DNA from: Lentzea guizhouensis
GTDB taxonomy: Bacteria; Actinomycetota; Actinomycetes; Mycobacteriales; Pseudonocardiaceae
Reading direction: 5' to 3'
NCBI RefSeq assembly: GCF_001701025.1
Contig: NZ_CP016793.1
Coordinates: 434,001 to 498,000 of the forward strand
Length of the DNA: 64,000 bases
How positions within the stretch are numbered: position 1 is the stretch's first letter; the number at the start of each line of letters is the position of its first letter. The translations under genes and the position numbers were made by a program. Positions 32,935 to 43,377 of the stretch are shown in pieces. Under the pieces are notes generated by a model that was not told the origin of the DNA, did no database searches, and was given only the letters and a program-made list of their open reading frames with translations.

Positions 32935-35817
32935 TTACAGGCTAGAGCCCCCGCGCTTGAGCAGCGCACGGACATCTCCGGCCTCCGGCACACCGAGCTC
33001 GGAGAAGATCGCCAGGGCCTCCTCCCACGCACCTTGCCGGCCGTGCCCGAGCACCTGCAGTGAACGGGCTTCACCAAGTCGGCAACCGTTGCGTCGATGC
33101 AGGTCAACGGCTTCCTGAGCGAACTTCAGCGCGCGTTCGAGATCACCCTGGAGATGCAACGTGGCGAGCGCCGTGAGTGCCGTGCCCTCGATCAGGCCGT
33201 ATCCGTACTCACGCGCCACCGCCAACGCTTGGTGCAGATGTTCCGCGCGTCCCGTTGCACGTCCGAGACCAGCGAGCGCTTGTGCTTCTCCGTGCCGATA
33301 GCCGATGCGTTGGGCAACGGACACCGCACGCCGGTACTCCTCCTCTGCCGCCGGATCTCCGAGCCGCAGCAGCACGGCCCCGATGCTGTGCCGTGCGTCC
33401 ACCTCACCACCGGGGTCGTTCACCTCGAGAGCGATCCGCATCGCCTCACGCCCGGCTTCCAGCGCGAGGTCGAACCGTCCCGCCTCGCGGTGCACCGCGG
33501 AGATGTCGTCGAGCAGGTAGGACTCCAGACCGCGCTGCCCCAGTGAGCGGATCTCCTCCAGCCCCTGCTCGAACGCCACCAGCGCCTCGTCCAGCCGCCC
33601 CAGATCGCGCAACGAGCAGCCGAGCTCGGCGAGCGGACGGCCGTTCTTGACGCCGATCTGCTGGTAGAGCGCGAACGAGCGGCGGTGGTGCGTCTCGGCC
33701 TCCCGGAGCCGGCCGCGCATCCAGCACGTGGACCCGAGCTGGGACAACGCGTGCGCCTCCCGCCGCAGCCGGCCGTTCTCGTGGCTGAGCCGCGCGACCT
33801 CCAGGTAGCTCTCGGCGGCGCGGTCCATGTCGCCGACCTCACGGCTGACGTGCCCGAGCACGGTCAGGAACCGCAGCTTGCCCGTGAGCCAGTCCTCACG
33901 GCCGGCGAGCTCGATCGCCCGCTGCACGGACACCAATGCCTCACTGGAACGTCCCGAGTACATCAACGCGATGGCGTTGCTCGCGAGTACCGCCGCCTCG
34001 CCGCGTATCTCTCCCTCTTGCCGTGCGGACGCAAGGGCAGCCTCGCGCACCACGGTCCAGCTCGCGTGATCACGCCGTGCGGAGAAGAAGCTGTGCATCG
34101 CGTCGGACATCCGCCAGGCCGAGGGCCCGGTGGCCGCGATCGCCACCAGGTTCGCCTTCTCCGCGTCGAGCCACGCCAACGCTTCTGCGGTCGTGTCGAA
34201 CGTGCGGCCGTCCGTTGACTCGAACAGCACGTCGTCGAGCGGATAGCAGGTACGGGACGCGTTGGCTGCGGAGCTGCTGTGCCACAAGGCCAGCCGTGCG
34301 CGCAGTGCGTCCGTCTCCTCCTCTGTCAGGAGGTCATGCGCGTACAGCCGCACCAGGTCGTGCAGGTGGTAACGATCACCTTGACGTTCCACGAGGTTCG
34401 CGGTGACGAGCTGGTCGAGGCCAGTGCCGAGCAAGTCCGCCACTTCCTCGGTGAAGTCGTGCCCGGCAAAGGCGCCCAACCGGCGGAACAGCTCTCGTGC
34501 TGTCGCGGGAAGCGAACGGAACGAGAGGTCGAGTGCCGCGCGCACGGCCAGACGTTCGTCGTCGTCCACGCTCAGTGCCGCGAGCCTGCCTTCTTCTTCG
34601 CGCAGTTCCTCGACGAGGTCCGCGACCGATCCGGTCACGTTCGCCGCGGCGATCCTGAGGGCGAGCGGCAGATGACCGCACAACCGGGCCAGTTCGGGCA
34701 GCTCGGGTGCGTCGCCGAGCATGCCGCGCAGCAACGCGACCGCCTCCTGCGGCGTCATGACGTCCAGCAGCAGCGGCCACGCGTCGAGCCCGGCGAGCCG
34801 GTTGCGGCTGGTGATCACGACCCGGCAGCCCTCACCGTCGGGCAGCAGCGGCGCGACCTGGTCGGCGGTCGCCGCGTTGTCCAGCACGACGAGCATCCGC
34901 CGGTCCCGCAACAACATGCGGTACAGGTCGGTCTGCTGCTCCAGCCGCTGCGGGATGCGCGGGCCGGCGATGCCCAACGCGCGCAGGAAGCGCGCCAGCA
35001 CGTCGCCCGGCGGCAACGGAGGCGTGTCCGGGTCGAAGCCGCGCAGGTTCGCGTAGAGCTGACCGTCGGGGAACTGGTCCGCGACCGTGTGCGCGTGGTG
35101 CAGCGCCAACGCCGTTTTGCCGACGCCGGCCGTGCCGTCGATCGCGGTGATGAGGACCGTACGGCCGATGGCGCCCAGTTCGGCCATCGCGGACGCACGG
35201 CCCGTGAAGTTCGGCAGGTCCGCGGGAAGCTGGTGCGGCACGACGCGCTGGACGGGCTCCGGTGTCACGCCTTGCAGCTCGCGCGGGCGTTGCCGGTGCG
35301 GATAGCGGTCGATCAGGTCGTTCAGCTCGGCCGAGACGTCCTCGCCGAGGCGCAACCGGCGTTCCAGGTGGTCTTCGACGACTTCGAGGCGTTCTTCTTC
35401 GAGCGCCGCGCGGACGTCGCTCCACGGCGGGGCGGCGGGCAGGTCGGCGAGCGGTTCGGCCTGCCACAACGCCAGGGCAGCTTCGAACAAACGAGCTGCG
35501 GCCGCGTCGTCGTCCAGAGCGCGCGCGTTCGCGACGAGGTGGCGGAAGTGGTGCAGGTCGACGTCGTGGGGGCCCGCTTCCAGCACGTAGCCGTCGGCGC
35601 GGGTGGAGACCACGATGCCGTCCAACGCCTGCCGCAACCGGAAGACCTGCTGGTGCAACGCGTTGACGTGCATCGGCTTCTCGTCGGCACCCCACATCGA
35701 CTCGATCAGGCGCTCCGACCGCACCACGTGGCCGGGCTGCAACGCCAGTGCGGCGAGCAGCGAACGTTGCCTGACGCTGAGGGGAAGCCCGGAAGGTCCC
35801 AGGAGCGTGATCCGCAC
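32935..35817 (-). CDS. AfsR/SARP-like regulator with truncated BTAD domain, 960 aa
   Basis: Second SARP-type protein of the window. It has an N-terminal winged helix (RQRSLLAALALQPGHVVRSERL ... NALHQQVFRLRQAL), the start of a BTAD domain, then NB-ARC with DGTAGVGKTALALHHA and MLVVLDNAATADQV, and TPRs to the C-terminus. Between DLIDRYPHRQR and HQLPADLPNFTGR only about 20 residues remain, whereas the sister protein has about 70. The LMLALYR helix and LGIDP segment of BTAD are missing, with the frame intact. This could change dimerisation or polymerase contact. Start GTG 35817. It is divergent from the DnaQ/UvrC-like gene and probably co-transcribed with the NYN gene. Confidence 0.85.
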   Translation of the reverse strand: MRITLLGPSGLPLSVRQRSLLAALALQPGHVVRSERLIESMWGADEKPMHVNALHQQVFRLRQALDGIVVSTRADGYVLEAGPHDVDLHHFRHLVANARALDDDAAAARLFEAALALWQAEPLADLPAAPPWSDVRAALEEERLEVVEDHLERRLRLGEDVSAELNDLIDRYPHRQRPRELQGVTPEPVQRVVPHQLPADLPNFTGRASAMAELGAIGRTVLITAIDGTAGVGKTALALHHAHTVADQFPDGQLYANLRGFDPDTPPLPPGDVLARFLRALGIAGPRIPQRLEQQTDLYRMLLRDRRMLVVLDNAATADQVAPLLPDGEGCRVVITSRNRLAGLDAWPLLLDVMTPQEAVALLRGMLGDAPELPELARLCGHLPLALRIAAANVTGSVADLVEELREEEGRLAALSVDDDERLAVRAALDLSFRSLPATARELFRRLGAFAGHDFTEEVADLLGTGLDQLVTANLVERQGDRYHLHDLVRLYAHDLLTEEETDALRARLALWHSSSAANASRTCYPLDDVLFESTDGRTFDTTAEALAWLDAEKANLVAIAATGPSAWRMSDAMHSFFSARRDHASWTVVREAALASARQEGEIRGEAAVLASNAIALMYSGRSSEALVSVQRAIELAGREDWLTGKLRFLTVLGHVSREVGDMDRAAESYLEVARLSHENGRLRREAHALSQLGSTCWMRGRLREAETHHRRSFALYQQIGVKNGRPLAELGCSLRDLGRLDEALVAFEQGLEEIRSLGQRGLESYLLDDISAVHREAGRFDLALEAGREAMRIALEVNDPGGEVDARHSIGAVLLRLGDPAAEEEYRRAVSVAQRIGYRHGEAQALAGLGRATGRAEHLHQALAVAREYGYGLIEGTALTALATLHLQGDLERALKFAQEAVDLHRRNGCRLGEARSLQVLGHGRQGAWEEALAIFSELGVPEAGDVRALLKRGGSSL

Positions 35818-35870
35818 ACCCCCGAGGCTATCTTCAAAAATTGTCAGACCCCGTCGCTAACGTCACCCGG

Positions 35871-37566
35871 GTGACCGGTCAACTGTCCTTCGACGAGCTC
35901 GGGACGCCGCTGCGCGACACGACGTTCGTCGTCTTCGACCTGGAGACGACGGGTGGGAGCGCCGAGCAGGACGCCGTCACCGAGATCGGCGCGGTGAAGG
36001 TGCGCGCCGGCGAGGTGATCGGCGAGTTCGCCACGCTGGTTGACCCCGAGCGCGGCATCCCGCCGCAGGTGGCGCAGCTGACGGGGATCACGCAGCTGAT
36101 GGTGACCGGCGCGCCGAGGCTGCAGACGGTGCTGCCCGCGTTCCTGGAGTTCGCGGCCGGTGCGGTGCTGGTGGCGCACAACTCCGGTTTCGACGTCGGG
36201 TTCATGAAGGCGGCGTGCGAGCGGTACGGCTACCGGTGGCCGAAACCGCCGGTGGTGTGCACGGTGCGGCTGGCGCGGCGCGTGCTGAGTCGTGACGAGG
36301 CGCCGTCGTGCCGGTTGTCGGCGCTGGCAGAGCTGTTCCACACGGAGACACGGCCGACGCACCGGGCATTGGCCGATGCGCGTACCACGGTCGAGGTGCT
36401 GCACTCGTTGCTGGAGCGCGTGGGCAACGTGGGCGTGCACTCGGTGGAGGAGCTGCTGGCGTACCTGCCGGAGGTGACTCCGGAGCAACGCCGCAAGCGG
36501 TCGCTCGCCGCGCATCTGCCGTCGGCGCCCGGTGTGTACCTCTTCCGCGGGCCCAAGGAAGAGGTGCTGTACGTCGGCACGGCGTCGGACCTGCGGCGGC
36601 GGGTGCGGCAGTACTTCACGGCGAGCGAGGGCAGACGCCGGCTGCGCGAGATGGTGGCGCTCGCGGTGCGGGTCGATGCCGTGGAGTGCGCTCATTCCCT
36701 GGAGGCCGAGGTGCGCGAGCTGCGGCTGCTGCGCGCGCACCGCCCGGCGTACAACCGGAAGTCGAAGAACCCGCACCACGCGTGGTGGCTGGTGCTGACC
36801 GACGAGCCGTTCCCCCGGCTGTCGCTGGTCCGCACGCCGCGCGACGGCGCGCTGGGCCCGTTCCGCACCCGCCGGGCGGCCGAGTCGGTGGCGGACGCGC
36901 TGCTCGACGCCGTGCCGCTGCGCTCGTGCACCATCAAGATCCCGGCGTCGAACCAGCGCGCGTCGCCGTGCGCCCTGGCCGAGCTCGGCCGCTGCCGCGC
37001 CCCCTGCGCCGGCCGGCAGACGGTGGAGGAGTACTCCCCGCCGTCGTGGCGGTGCGCGACCTGGTCGTGGGCCGCAGCGCCGACCCGTTACGGGGTCTCG
37101 TGGCGCAGCTGGGCTCGCTGGCCACGGCGAGCGCTTCGAGGAGGCCGCCAGCCGCGCGACCGCCTCGGGGCCTCGTCCGTTCGCTGGACCGCGCCCAGCG
37201 CCTCGCCGCACTGGCCGCCCTGCCCAGCTCGTGGCGGCCCGCCCGGACCGCGAGGGCGGCTGGGAGTTCTCGGTCGTCCGCTACGGCCGGCTGGCCTCGG
37301 CCGGTGTCGCCCGCCGCGGCACCCGCCCGATGCCGGTGGTCGACGCCCTGGTCGCCTCGGCGGAGACGGTCGTGCCCTCACCCGGCCCGCTGCGGGGAGC
37401 ACCGCCCGAGGAGACCGGCGTGGTGCTGCGCTGGCTCAACCAGCCGGGTACCCGCCTGGTCTACGCCGACGAGCCCTGGGCCTCGCCCGCCGGTTCGGCG
37501 GCGGCGTGGGTGCCGTGGGCGGAACAGGCGGCGGGCGCCAGGCCGCCGGTCGACCGCTGGCACTGA
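35871..37566 (+). pseudogene. DnaQ exonuclease-UvrC/GIY-YIG fusion, Rv2191-like, multiply frameshifted
   Basis: The N-terminal 180 residues are a DnaQ/DEDDh exonuclease (VVFDLETTGG, VAHNSGFDVGFM, HRALADARTT). A GIY-YIG endonuclease domain of UvrC/Cho type follows (PGVYLFRGPKEEVLYVGTA, RPAYNRKSKNP), then CALAELGRCRAPCAG. From 37036 on the frame changes four times, near 37036-37039, 37126-37127, 37167-37170 and 37223-37225, each explained by one base in a C or G run. The corrected tail (LVVGRSADPLRGLVAQLG ... WVPWAEQAAGARPPVDRWH) reaches a stop at 37566, giving the usual length of about 565. Either sequencing errors or recent decay; the two nuclease domains are intact. GTG 35871 is the chosen start. 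Confidence 0.8.
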
Positions 37567-37750
37567 TACTGCCTCGCTGGGCGGCCGGTGCCGGGTTTGT
37601 GGAGGGCAGGACGAGCCAGACCGCGTTGTGACAGCGAGCGGACCGCGAATGCTGCGGTGCGCTCGCCGTCCCGGCCCCGACCCGACCGCCGAAAGGAGCG
37701 CTCTTGGACCGACTCACAACCGAACAGGGCCTCCCAGGCGCACAATCGTG

Positions 37751-38122
37751 ATGATGAGCGATCACGGGTACGCCCTGCACCACGTCCAGCTCGCGATCCC
37801 GCCGGGCGCCGAGGACGAGTGCCGTGCGTTCTACGTCGGCGTGCTCGGCATGGAGGAGATCGCGAAGCCGCCTGCTCTCGCCGCGCGCGGTGGGTTGTGG
37901 GTGCGGTCGGGCTCGCTGGAGATCCACCTCGGGGTCGAGATCGACTTCAGGCCGGCGCGGAAGGGGCATCCGGGGATCCTCGTGGGCGGGCTGGAGGCGT
38001 TGGCGGAGCGGCTCGTCGCGGCGGGGGCCGAAGTGGTGTGGGACGAGAACTTCCCGGCTTTCCGGAGGTTCCACACGTTCGACAACGTGGGCAACCGGCT
38101 GGAGTTCATGACGCCCGTGTGA
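37751..38122 (+). CDS. VOC/glyoxalase family protein, 123 aa
   Basis: A single-module VOC protein. It contains GYALHHVQLAIPPGAEDECRAF at the N-terminus with the first metal-ligand-type His, YVGVLGMEEIAKP, LEIHLGVE, and the C-terminal FDNVGNRLEFM with the final Glu. Such single modules dimerise to form the active site; the reaction cannot be predicted (glyoxalase, dioxygenase or thiol-transferase relatives are all possible). ATG 37751 is used, but GTG 37748 and ATG 37754 are in frame. The 184-base gap before it holds no recognisable feature. It is not part of the conserved mycobacterial order. Confidence 0.78.
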   Translation: MMSDHGYALHHVQLAIPPGAEDECRAFYVGVLGMEEIAKPPALAARGGLWVRSGSLEIHLGVEIDFRPARKGHPGILVGGLEALAERLVAAGAEVVWDENFPAFRRFHTFDNVGNRLEFMTPV

Positions 38123-38205
38123 CAGGACGTCGTCACGCCCAGGGCTGGGCGGTAGGGCAGACTACGGGGGCTTCATCACCCGTGCTGACACCCGAGGAGG
38201 ACGCC

Positions 38206-38493
38206 GTGGTCACCGCCATCGTGCTGATCCAGGCCGCCGCCGAACGCATTCCCGAGGCCGCGCAGGAGATCGCCGACATCGACGGCGTCACGGAGGTGTA
38301 CTCCTGTGCCGGTGACGTGGACCTGATCGCGCTGGTCAAGGTCAGCAAGCACGAGGACCTCGCCGCGCTGGTGCCCGGCAGGATCAGCAAGGTCGAGGGC
38401 GTGCTGAACACCGACACGCACATCGCGTTCCGCAGCTACTCGAAGAAGGACGACGAGGCCGCGTTCGCGATCGGTCTGGACGACGCGCAGTAA
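38206..38493 (+). CDS. Stand-alone Lrp/AsnC ligand-binding (RAM) domain protein, 95 aa
   Basis: A single ligand-binding domain of the Lrp/AsnC family without the DNA-binding half. It starts VVTAIVLIQAAAERIPEAAQ, then DIDGVTEVYSCAGDVDLIAL, the amino-acid-binding beta-alpha-beta repeat, and KVEGVLNTDTHIAFRSY. Small RAM proteins usually form ring oligomers that bind amino acids. The GTG 38206 start has GAGGAGG 6 bases upstream. It converges on qcrB across a strong shared hairpin. It is found near the respiratory/trpD locus in many actinomycetes, but its role is not known. Confidence 0.82.
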   Translation: MVTAIVLIQAAAERIPEAAQEIADIDGVTEVYSCAGDVDLIALVKVSKHEDLAALVPGRISKVEGVLNTDTHIAFRSYSKKDDEAAFAIGLDDAQ

Positions 38494-38509
38494 GACCCAC
38501 CAGAGCAAA

Positions 38510-38545
38510 CGAAAGGCCCCCGTGCTGCTGCACGGGGGCCTTTCG
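38510..38545. terminator. 15-bp hairpin between convergent AsnC-domain gene and qcrB
   Basis: CGAAAGGCCCCCGTG (38510-38524) pairs perfectly with 38531-38545 around the loop CTGCTG. It is placed between the two stops and probably works in both directions. Confidence 0.85.
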
Positions 38546-38558
38546 CTGTGTCAGAACA

Positions 38559-40223
38559 TCAGGCCTTCGGGTCGGACGGCTTGCCCGCGAGCTCGCCGGC
38601 GGTGTCCTCCGCGCTGAGGCCTTCGGACACGTGTGCCTTGCGGCGCGCGTTGTCCAAGGCCACGGTCTCCTCGAGCGGGTCCGGCGACCACGTGCTGCCC
38701 GCCACCGGGTGACCGGCCGAGCCGAGCTTGTTCATCTTCTTCGGCACCGACGCACCCTGATACGCCAGCGGGATCGGGTGACCGTGATCGTCCACCGGCC
38801 CCAGCGGCTGATGGATCTCGATGAACTCACCATGCGGCAACCGCTTGATGATCCCCGTCTCCACCCCGTGCTCCAGCACCTCACGGTCAGCACGCTGCAA
38901 GCCGATGCAGACCCGGTAGGCGATGACATACGCGATCGGCGGCAGCACCAGCATGCCGATACGACCCATCCACGTCGTCAAGTTCAACGAGATGTCGAAC
39001 TTGTAGGCGAAGATGTCGTTGCCGCCCATCAGCAGCAACACCATGAAATACGTGATCGCCATCCACCCCAGCGCCGTGCGGACCGGCACGTCCCGCGGAC
39101 GCTGCAACAGGTTGTGATGCGCGTAGTCCTTGGTCATCCTCCGCTCGATCCACGGATACACCGCCGCGATACCGGTCAGCAACGGCAGACCCAGGATGAA
39201 CGGCAGGAACGGCGCCGGGATCGTGTAGTTGCCCAGGTAGAACTCCCACGCCGGCCAGATCCGCACCAGACCGTCGGTCCAGCCCATGTACCAGTCCGGC
39301 TGCGACCCGGCCGAGACCTGCGCCGGGTTGTACGGGCCGAAGTTCCAGATCGGGTTGATCTGGAACACCCCACCCATGATCGCGATCACACCCACGACGA
39401 TGGCGAAGAACCCACCGCCCTTCGCCGCGAACACCGGCATGATCCGCACGCCGACGACGTTGGTCTCCTTGCGGCCCACCCCGGGGAACTGGGTGTGCTT
39501 CTGGTACCACACCAAGCCCAGGTGCGCGCCGATCAGACCCAGGATGATCGCCGGGATGATCAGGATGTGCGCGGTGTAGAGCATCGGGATGATGTCCGTG
39601 CCCGGGAACTCCCCGCCGAACATCAACCAGTTCAACCACGTGCCGATCACCGGGAACGAGATCAGCAACGCCGCCATCACCCGCAGACCGGTACCCGAGA
39701 GCAGGTCGTCGGGCAGCGAGTACCCCAGGAAGCCCTCGATCGCACCGAGCATGAACAGCACGATGCCGATGACCCAGTTGATCTCACGCGGCTTGCGGAA
39801 CGCACCGGTGAAAAAGATCCGGAACATGTGCACCACGATCGCCGCCATGAACAGCAACGCCGCCCAGTGGTGCACCTGACGCACGAACAACCCACCACGG
39901 GTCTCGAACGAGATGTCCAGCGTCGAGGCGAACGCCCGCGACATCTCGATCCCGCGCAGGTTCTCGAACGCACCGTTGTAGGTGACCTCGGTCATCGACG
40001 GGTCGAAGAACAACGCCAGATACGTACCCGACAACAACAACACGATGAAGCTGTACAACGCGATCTCACCGAGCAGGAACGACCAATGCGTCGGAAAGAC
40101 CTTGTTGATCTGCTTGCGCAGACCCGAGGCCGGGTGGAACCGCTCATCGGCAGCGTTGGCCGCCGCTCCGGCGACGCGCGCGGCCGCGTTGGCCGGCTTC
40201 GTCGGCGTGGTGATGGCACTCAT
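38559..40223 (-). CDS. qcrB: Cytochrome bc1 complex cytochrome b subunit
   Basis: The quinol-oxidising, dihaem membrane subunit of the actinobacterial bc1 complex (554 residues). Haem-ligand His pairs are in [21 protein letters not shown] and [38 protein letters not shown] follows the Qo region, and [15 protein letters not shown] replaces the mitochondrial PEWY loop region. About nine helices are followed by the long hydrophilic C-terminus typical of actinomycetes. It is last in the order ctaE-qcrC-qcrA-qcrB, with its ATG overlapping the qcrA stop by four bases. Together these form the bc1-aa3 supercomplex. Confidence 0.96.
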   Translation of the reverse strand: MSAITTPTKPANAAARVAGAAANAADERFHPASGLRKQINKVFPTHWSFLLGEIALYSFIVLLLSGTYLALFFDPSMTEVTYNGAFENLRGIEMSRAFASTLDISFETRGGLFVRQVHHWAALLFMAAIVVHMFRIFFTGAFRKPREINWVIGIVLFMLGAIEGFLGYSLPDDLLSGTGLRVMAALLISFPVIGTWLNWLMFGGEFPGTDIIPMLYTAHILIIPAIILGLIGAHLGLVWYQKHTQFPGVGRKETNVVGVRIMPVFAAKGGGFFAIVVGVIAIMGGVFQINPIWNFGPYNPAQVSAGSQPDWYMGWTDGLVRIWPAWEFYLGNYTIPAPFLPFILGLPLLTGIAAVYPWIERRMTKDYAHHNLLQRPRDVPVRTALGWMAITYFMVLLLMGGNDIFAYKFDISLNLTTWMGRIGMLVLPPIAYVIAYRVCIGLQRADREVLEHGVETGIIKRLPHGEFIEIHQPLGPVDDHGHPIPLAYQGASVPKKMNKLGSAGHPVAGSTWSPDPLEETVALDNARRKAHVSEGLSAEDTAGELAGKPSDPKA

Positions 40224-41350
40224 GACTTCCGCTCCCAGAACGCCGGTCCCACAGCCTCGATGAAGTCACTGCGGGCTACCAAGTATCCCTCTTCGTCCAC
40301 AGTGATCGGAAGCTGGGGAAGAGGACGGGTGGCCGGGCCGAACCGCGGCTTGGCGTACTCGAACACGTCGAACTGCGACTGGTGGCACGGGCAGAGCAGC
40401 AGACCGGTCTGCTGCTCGAACAGCGACGTCGGGCAACCCAGGTGCGTGCAGATCTTCGAGTACGCGTACAGGTCCCCGTAGTTGAAGTCCTCCTGGCCCG
40501 CACGCTTGACGATGGCCTGGTTCGGCCGCATGCGGATGAGCATGACCGGCGCGTCGGCCCGCTTGAGGGCGGCCACCAGTGCGTGCTCGTCGTTCCGCTC
40601 GGACTCGCGGAACGGGAAGACCGTCTCGAAGCCACCCGGCTCGACGTCCTCGGGACGCACCAGGGAGACCTCGTGGAAGTCGCCGGTGTGGCGGCGGAGG
40701 TAGACCTTCTCGCCCGGCTTCTCCGGCTTCCAGCTCGTGTGCCACAGCGAGTTCTTGGTCTCGCTGTCCGAGTGCGGGTTCTTGACCAGCGCGCCCAGCG
40801 GGACGACCGCGATGCCGAGGCCCATCACGCCGGCGCCGAGACCGGCGGTGCGCTTGATCAGGTTGCGGCGGCCGATGCCGCTGCGCTGGCCGGCGTCGGC
40901 GAGCTCCGCGACCAGGGTGGCGCGGTCGACCTCGGCCGAGCGGCCGTCGTGGCGCTGCTGCACCGCGAGCTCGTCGGGCAGGAACTTCTTGGTGTAGAGC
41001 AGCGCGCCGATGCCCAGGCCCAGCACCGACAGCCCCAGGAACAGGCCGATCAGCGGGTTGTAGAGCAGGTGCAGCAGGTGGCCCTCGGCGTTCGAGGGGG
41101 ACTCGTACTGCCACGGCCAGAACAGGAACACGCCGAGGAAGGCGAGACCGGACAGGGCCGAGATCAGGAACCAGATCGCGACCTGGCGCTGAGCGCGACG
41201 CTCGGCGCGGGTGCCGGGGACCGGCCACTTCTCCTCGTAGTGGACGAGCTCCACGCCGTCCAGCTTGGTGCCGAGCTTGACGAGGTCGTCCCGGCTCATC
41301 TCCGCGAGCTCTGCCTCGCTGGGCAGCTCGGTCGGCTTGTCGCCGCTCAT
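40220..41350 (-). CDS. qcrA: Cytochrome bc1 complex Rieske iron-sulfur subunit
   Basis: Membrane-anchored Rieske protein, 376 residues, with three hydrophobic helices in the N-terminal half (about 55-190), as usual in actinomycetes. The [2Fe-2S] motifs CTHLGC and CPCHQSQFD lie at about 301-325, spaced by [11 protein letters not shown]. It transfers electrons from quinol in QcrB to the haems of QcrC. It overlaps both neighbours by four bases (start with the qcrC stop, stop with the qcrB start), indicating tight translational coupling. ATG 41350 gives the standard start [19 protein letters not shown]. Confidence 0.96.
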   Translation of the reverse strand: MSGDKPTELPSEAELAEMSRDDLVKLGTKLDGVELVHYEEKWPVPGTRAERRAQRQVAIWFLISALSGLAFLGVFLFWPWQYESPSNAEGHLLHLLYNPLIGLFLGLSVLGLGIGALLYTKKFLPDELAVQQRHDGRSAEVDRATLVAELADAGQRSGIGRRNLIKRTAGLGAGVMGLGIAVVPLGALVKNPHSDSETKNSLWHTSWKPEKPGEKVYLRRHTGDFHEVSLVRPEDVEPGGFETVFPFRESERNDEHALVAALKRADAPVMLIRMRPNQAIVKRAGQEDFNYGDLYAYSKICTHLGCPTSLFEQQTGLLLCPCHQSQFDVFEYAKPRFGPATRPLPQLPITVDEEGYLVARSDFIEAVGPAFWERKS

Positions 41351-42171
41351 GCCTTGGCTCCGATCCAGAGGGTCACGCCGATGAGCGCGGCGATTCCCAC
41401 GATGAACGCGATCAAGCCCTCGGACACGGGTCCGAACCCACCAAGGGGGTTACCGCCGGAGTTGTTGTTCCCGTCGGTCACCGACTTGACGTACGCGATG
41501 ATGTCCTTCTTCTCCTCCGGCGTGAGCTGGCGCTCGCCGAACTTCGGCATGTTCTGCGGGCCGCTCAGCATCGCCGTGTAGATCTGCTCCTCGCTGACCC
41601 CGTCGAGCTCCGGCGCGAACTTGCCGGACGACAGCGCGCCGCCACGCCCCGTGAAGTTGTGGCAGCTGGCGCAGTTGAGGCGGAAGAGCTCGCCACCGCG
41701 AGCCGGGTTGTCGCCGCGCAGGGCCTCGCCGGACTCGGCGGGCTTCTTCGGGCCCGCACCGCCGTTGGCGTCGATGTAGGCCATCAGCGCGTTGATCTCC
41801 TCGGGGGAGAGCTTCGCGGGCTTGCGGATGGCCTGGGCCTCCTGCCGCGCCATGGGCATGCGGCCGGAGGAAGTCTGGAAGTAGACCGCTGCGTCACCGA
41901 CGCCGATGAGGCTCGGCCCGCGGCCCTCCACACCCTCGAGCGACCTGCCGTGGCAGCTCTGGCAGGTGTTCAGGTAGATCTGCTCGCCCTGGCGGACCAG
42001 GGCGTCCTGCTGCTGCGCCTGCGCGGTCTGCGCGGTCGGCGCGAACGCGGTGAACAGCATGCCGGCGCTCAGCAGGCCGAAACCCAGTGCGAGCAGGCCG
42101 GCGACCCGGCGGCGCAGCTTCGTGCGGGCGCCGCGGGGGCGTTTCGTAGTGGTGGTCATGGTGTGCGGCAA
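41347..42171 (-). CDS. qcrC: Cytochrome bc1 complex dihaem cytochrome c subunit
   Basis: A fused dihaem c-type cytochrome that passes electrons directly to cytochrome oxidase, replacing soluble cytochrome c in actinobacteria. Two CxxCH sites are present: CQSCH at 70-74 and CASCH at 167-171. Each is followed by a Met-containing axial-ligand region (SSGRMPMA; MLSGPQNMP). An N-terminal signal-anchor helix (about 24-42) and a C-terminal helix (LIAFIVGIAALIGVTLWI) bracket the periplasmic domains. The first gene of the overlapping qcrCAB run, it is separated from ctaE by 49 bases. Confidence 0.96.
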   Translation of the reverse strand: MPHTMTTTTKRPRGARTKLRRRVAGLLALGFGLLSAGMLFTAFAPTAQTAQAQQQDALVRQGEQIYLNTCQSCHGRSLEGVEGRGPSLIGVGDAAVYFQTSSGRMPMARQEAQAIRKPAKLSPEEINALMAYIDANGGAGPKKPAESGEALRGDNPARGGELFRLNCASCHNFTGRGGALSSGKFAPELDGVSEEQIYTAMLSGPQNMPKFGERQLTPEEKKDIIAYVKSVTDGNNNSGGNPLGGFGPVSEGLIAFIVGIAALIGVTLWIGAKA

Positions 42172-42220
42172 CCCTTGCTGTCAGTTCGGGAGCTCGTGGC
42201 TTGGCTGTGTGCCGACTGGG

Positions 42221-42829
42221 TCAGGGCACGATGTAGATGATGGCGAACAGGCCGATCCACACGACGTCGACGAAGTGCCAGTAGTACGACACGACGATCG
42301 CGGAGGTGGCCTGGGCCGGCGTGAACTTGCTGAGCTTCGTCCGGATCAACAGGTAGACGAACGCGATCAGACCGCCGATGACGTGCAGGCCGTGGAAGCC
42401 GGTCGTCAGGTAGAAGACCGTGCCGTAGGCCGACGACGGGATCGTGGTCCCCGCGTGGACCAGCTCGACGTACTCACCCGCCTGGCCGCCCACGAAGATC
42501 GCGCCCATGATCAGCGTCACGATGTACCAGCGACGCAGACCGAAGACGTCACCGCGCTCCGCCGCGAACACGCCCCACTGACAGGTGAAGGACGACGCGA
42601 CCAGGATGATCGTGAAGACCGCCGCGTAGGGGACGTTCAGGTGGGTCGGTGGCGGAGGCCAAGGTCCCTCGTTCTGGGCCTTCACCGTGAAGAACATGGC
42701 GAAGAGGCCAGCGAAGAACATGAGCTCGCTGGACAGCCAGACGATCGTGCCGACGCTGACCATGTTCGGGCGGTTCAGCGAGTGCACGCGCTGGCCGATT
42801 GAAGGCGCTGCCGTGGTCACGAGCAGCAT
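42221..42829 (-). CDS. ctaE: Cytochrome c oxidase subunit III
   Basis: A polytopic subunit of the aa3 oxidase with five predicted helices in 202 residues. [21 protein letters not shown], with the conserved Glu, [15 protein letters not shown] and [15 protein letters not shown] are hallmark subunit III segments. ATG 42829 ([18 protein letters not shown]) matches the usual actinomycete N-terminus; an upstream in-frame start at 42877 would add an unlikely hydrophilic leader. It heads the ctaE-qcrCAB transcript, which is inverted relative to its orientation in M. tuberculosis. The catalytic subunit gene ctaD is not in this window. Confidence 0.95.
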   Translation of the reverse strand: MLLVTTAAPSIGQRVHSLNRPNMVSVGTIVWLSSELMFFAGLFAMFFTVKAQNEGPWPPPPTHLNVPYAAVFTIILVASSFTCQWGVFAAERGDVFGLRRWYIVTLIMGAIFVGGQAGEYVELVHAGTTIPSSAYGTVFYLTTGFHGLHVIGGLIAFVYLLIRTKLSKFTPAQATSAIVVSYYWHFVDVVWIGLFAIIYIVP

Positions 42830-42923
42830 TATTGCCTGCGCTATTTCCGTCCGCCCATCGGGTCCTGGGCGGATCATGGGTCGGCTGGGTCACACGGCGG
42901 GTGCTCGCGGAGGAGATGAACGG

Positions 42924-43313
42924 ATGGGTTTGCTGAGCCGATTGCGGGACGTGCTGCGCCGACCGGTCGAGCCGGCGTTGTCGGTGGACGACCCGGACCT
43001 CGTCGTGGTGGTCGAGGCGTTCGACATCGTCGAGGCGGATTCGGCGGCGCTCGCGCGTTCCTCGCGGTGGCGGCCCGACGAGCTCGCCGTGCTGCGCCAC
43101 CACCTGCGCATACCCGCTGAGCAGGTAGAACGCGCGCGTGAGCTGCTGGAGCCGGACGGCTGGGTGGTCGCCTCCGGTGATGTATCGCATATCAGTCGCG
43201 TGCAGAAGCTGGACGCGCTGCACTGCTCGCAGGAGCGGTCGCGGATGGCCTCGCTGGCGCAGCGGCTCGGCGGCGAAGCCCTGGGGTGGGACGCCCTGCA
43301 ACCGGACCGATAG
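42924..43313 (+). CDS. Unrecognised conserved-looking protein, 129 aa
   Basis: Family not recognised. It starts MGLLSRLRDVLRRPVEPAL, an amphipathic basic helix. A region DLVVVVEAFDIVEADSAALARS follows, then helices rich in Arg/Glu (DELAVLRHHLRIPAEQVERARELL). The segment SGDVSHISRV is encoded by a family I palindrome (43176-43198). No membrane segment, cysteine cluster or signal peptide. ATG 42924 has AGGAGATG upstream. It is divergent from ctaE and first in a plus-strand series with a receiver-like protein, trpD and an acyltransferase. Codon bias supports a real gene. Confidence 0.6.
   Translation: MGLLSRLRDVLRRPVEPALSVDDPDLVVVVEAFDIVEADSAALARSSRWRPDELAVLRHHLRIPAEQVERARELLEPDGWVVASGDVSHISRVQKLDALHCSQERSRMASLAQRLGGEALGWDALQPDR
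43176..43198. repeat. Family I unit inside the 129-aa gene
   Basis: GGTGATGTATCGCATATCAG, followed by TCG, contains GATGTATC and CATATCAG blocks like those at 14811 and 28571, translated in frame as GDVSHISR. A/T third positions contrast with the flanking codons. Confidence 0.6.
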
Positions 43314-43377
43314 CATCGCCGCGACCTTGGTCACTTTCTTCACGACCCAGTCAGCAGTCGCAGTGGAGGATCGAGAG

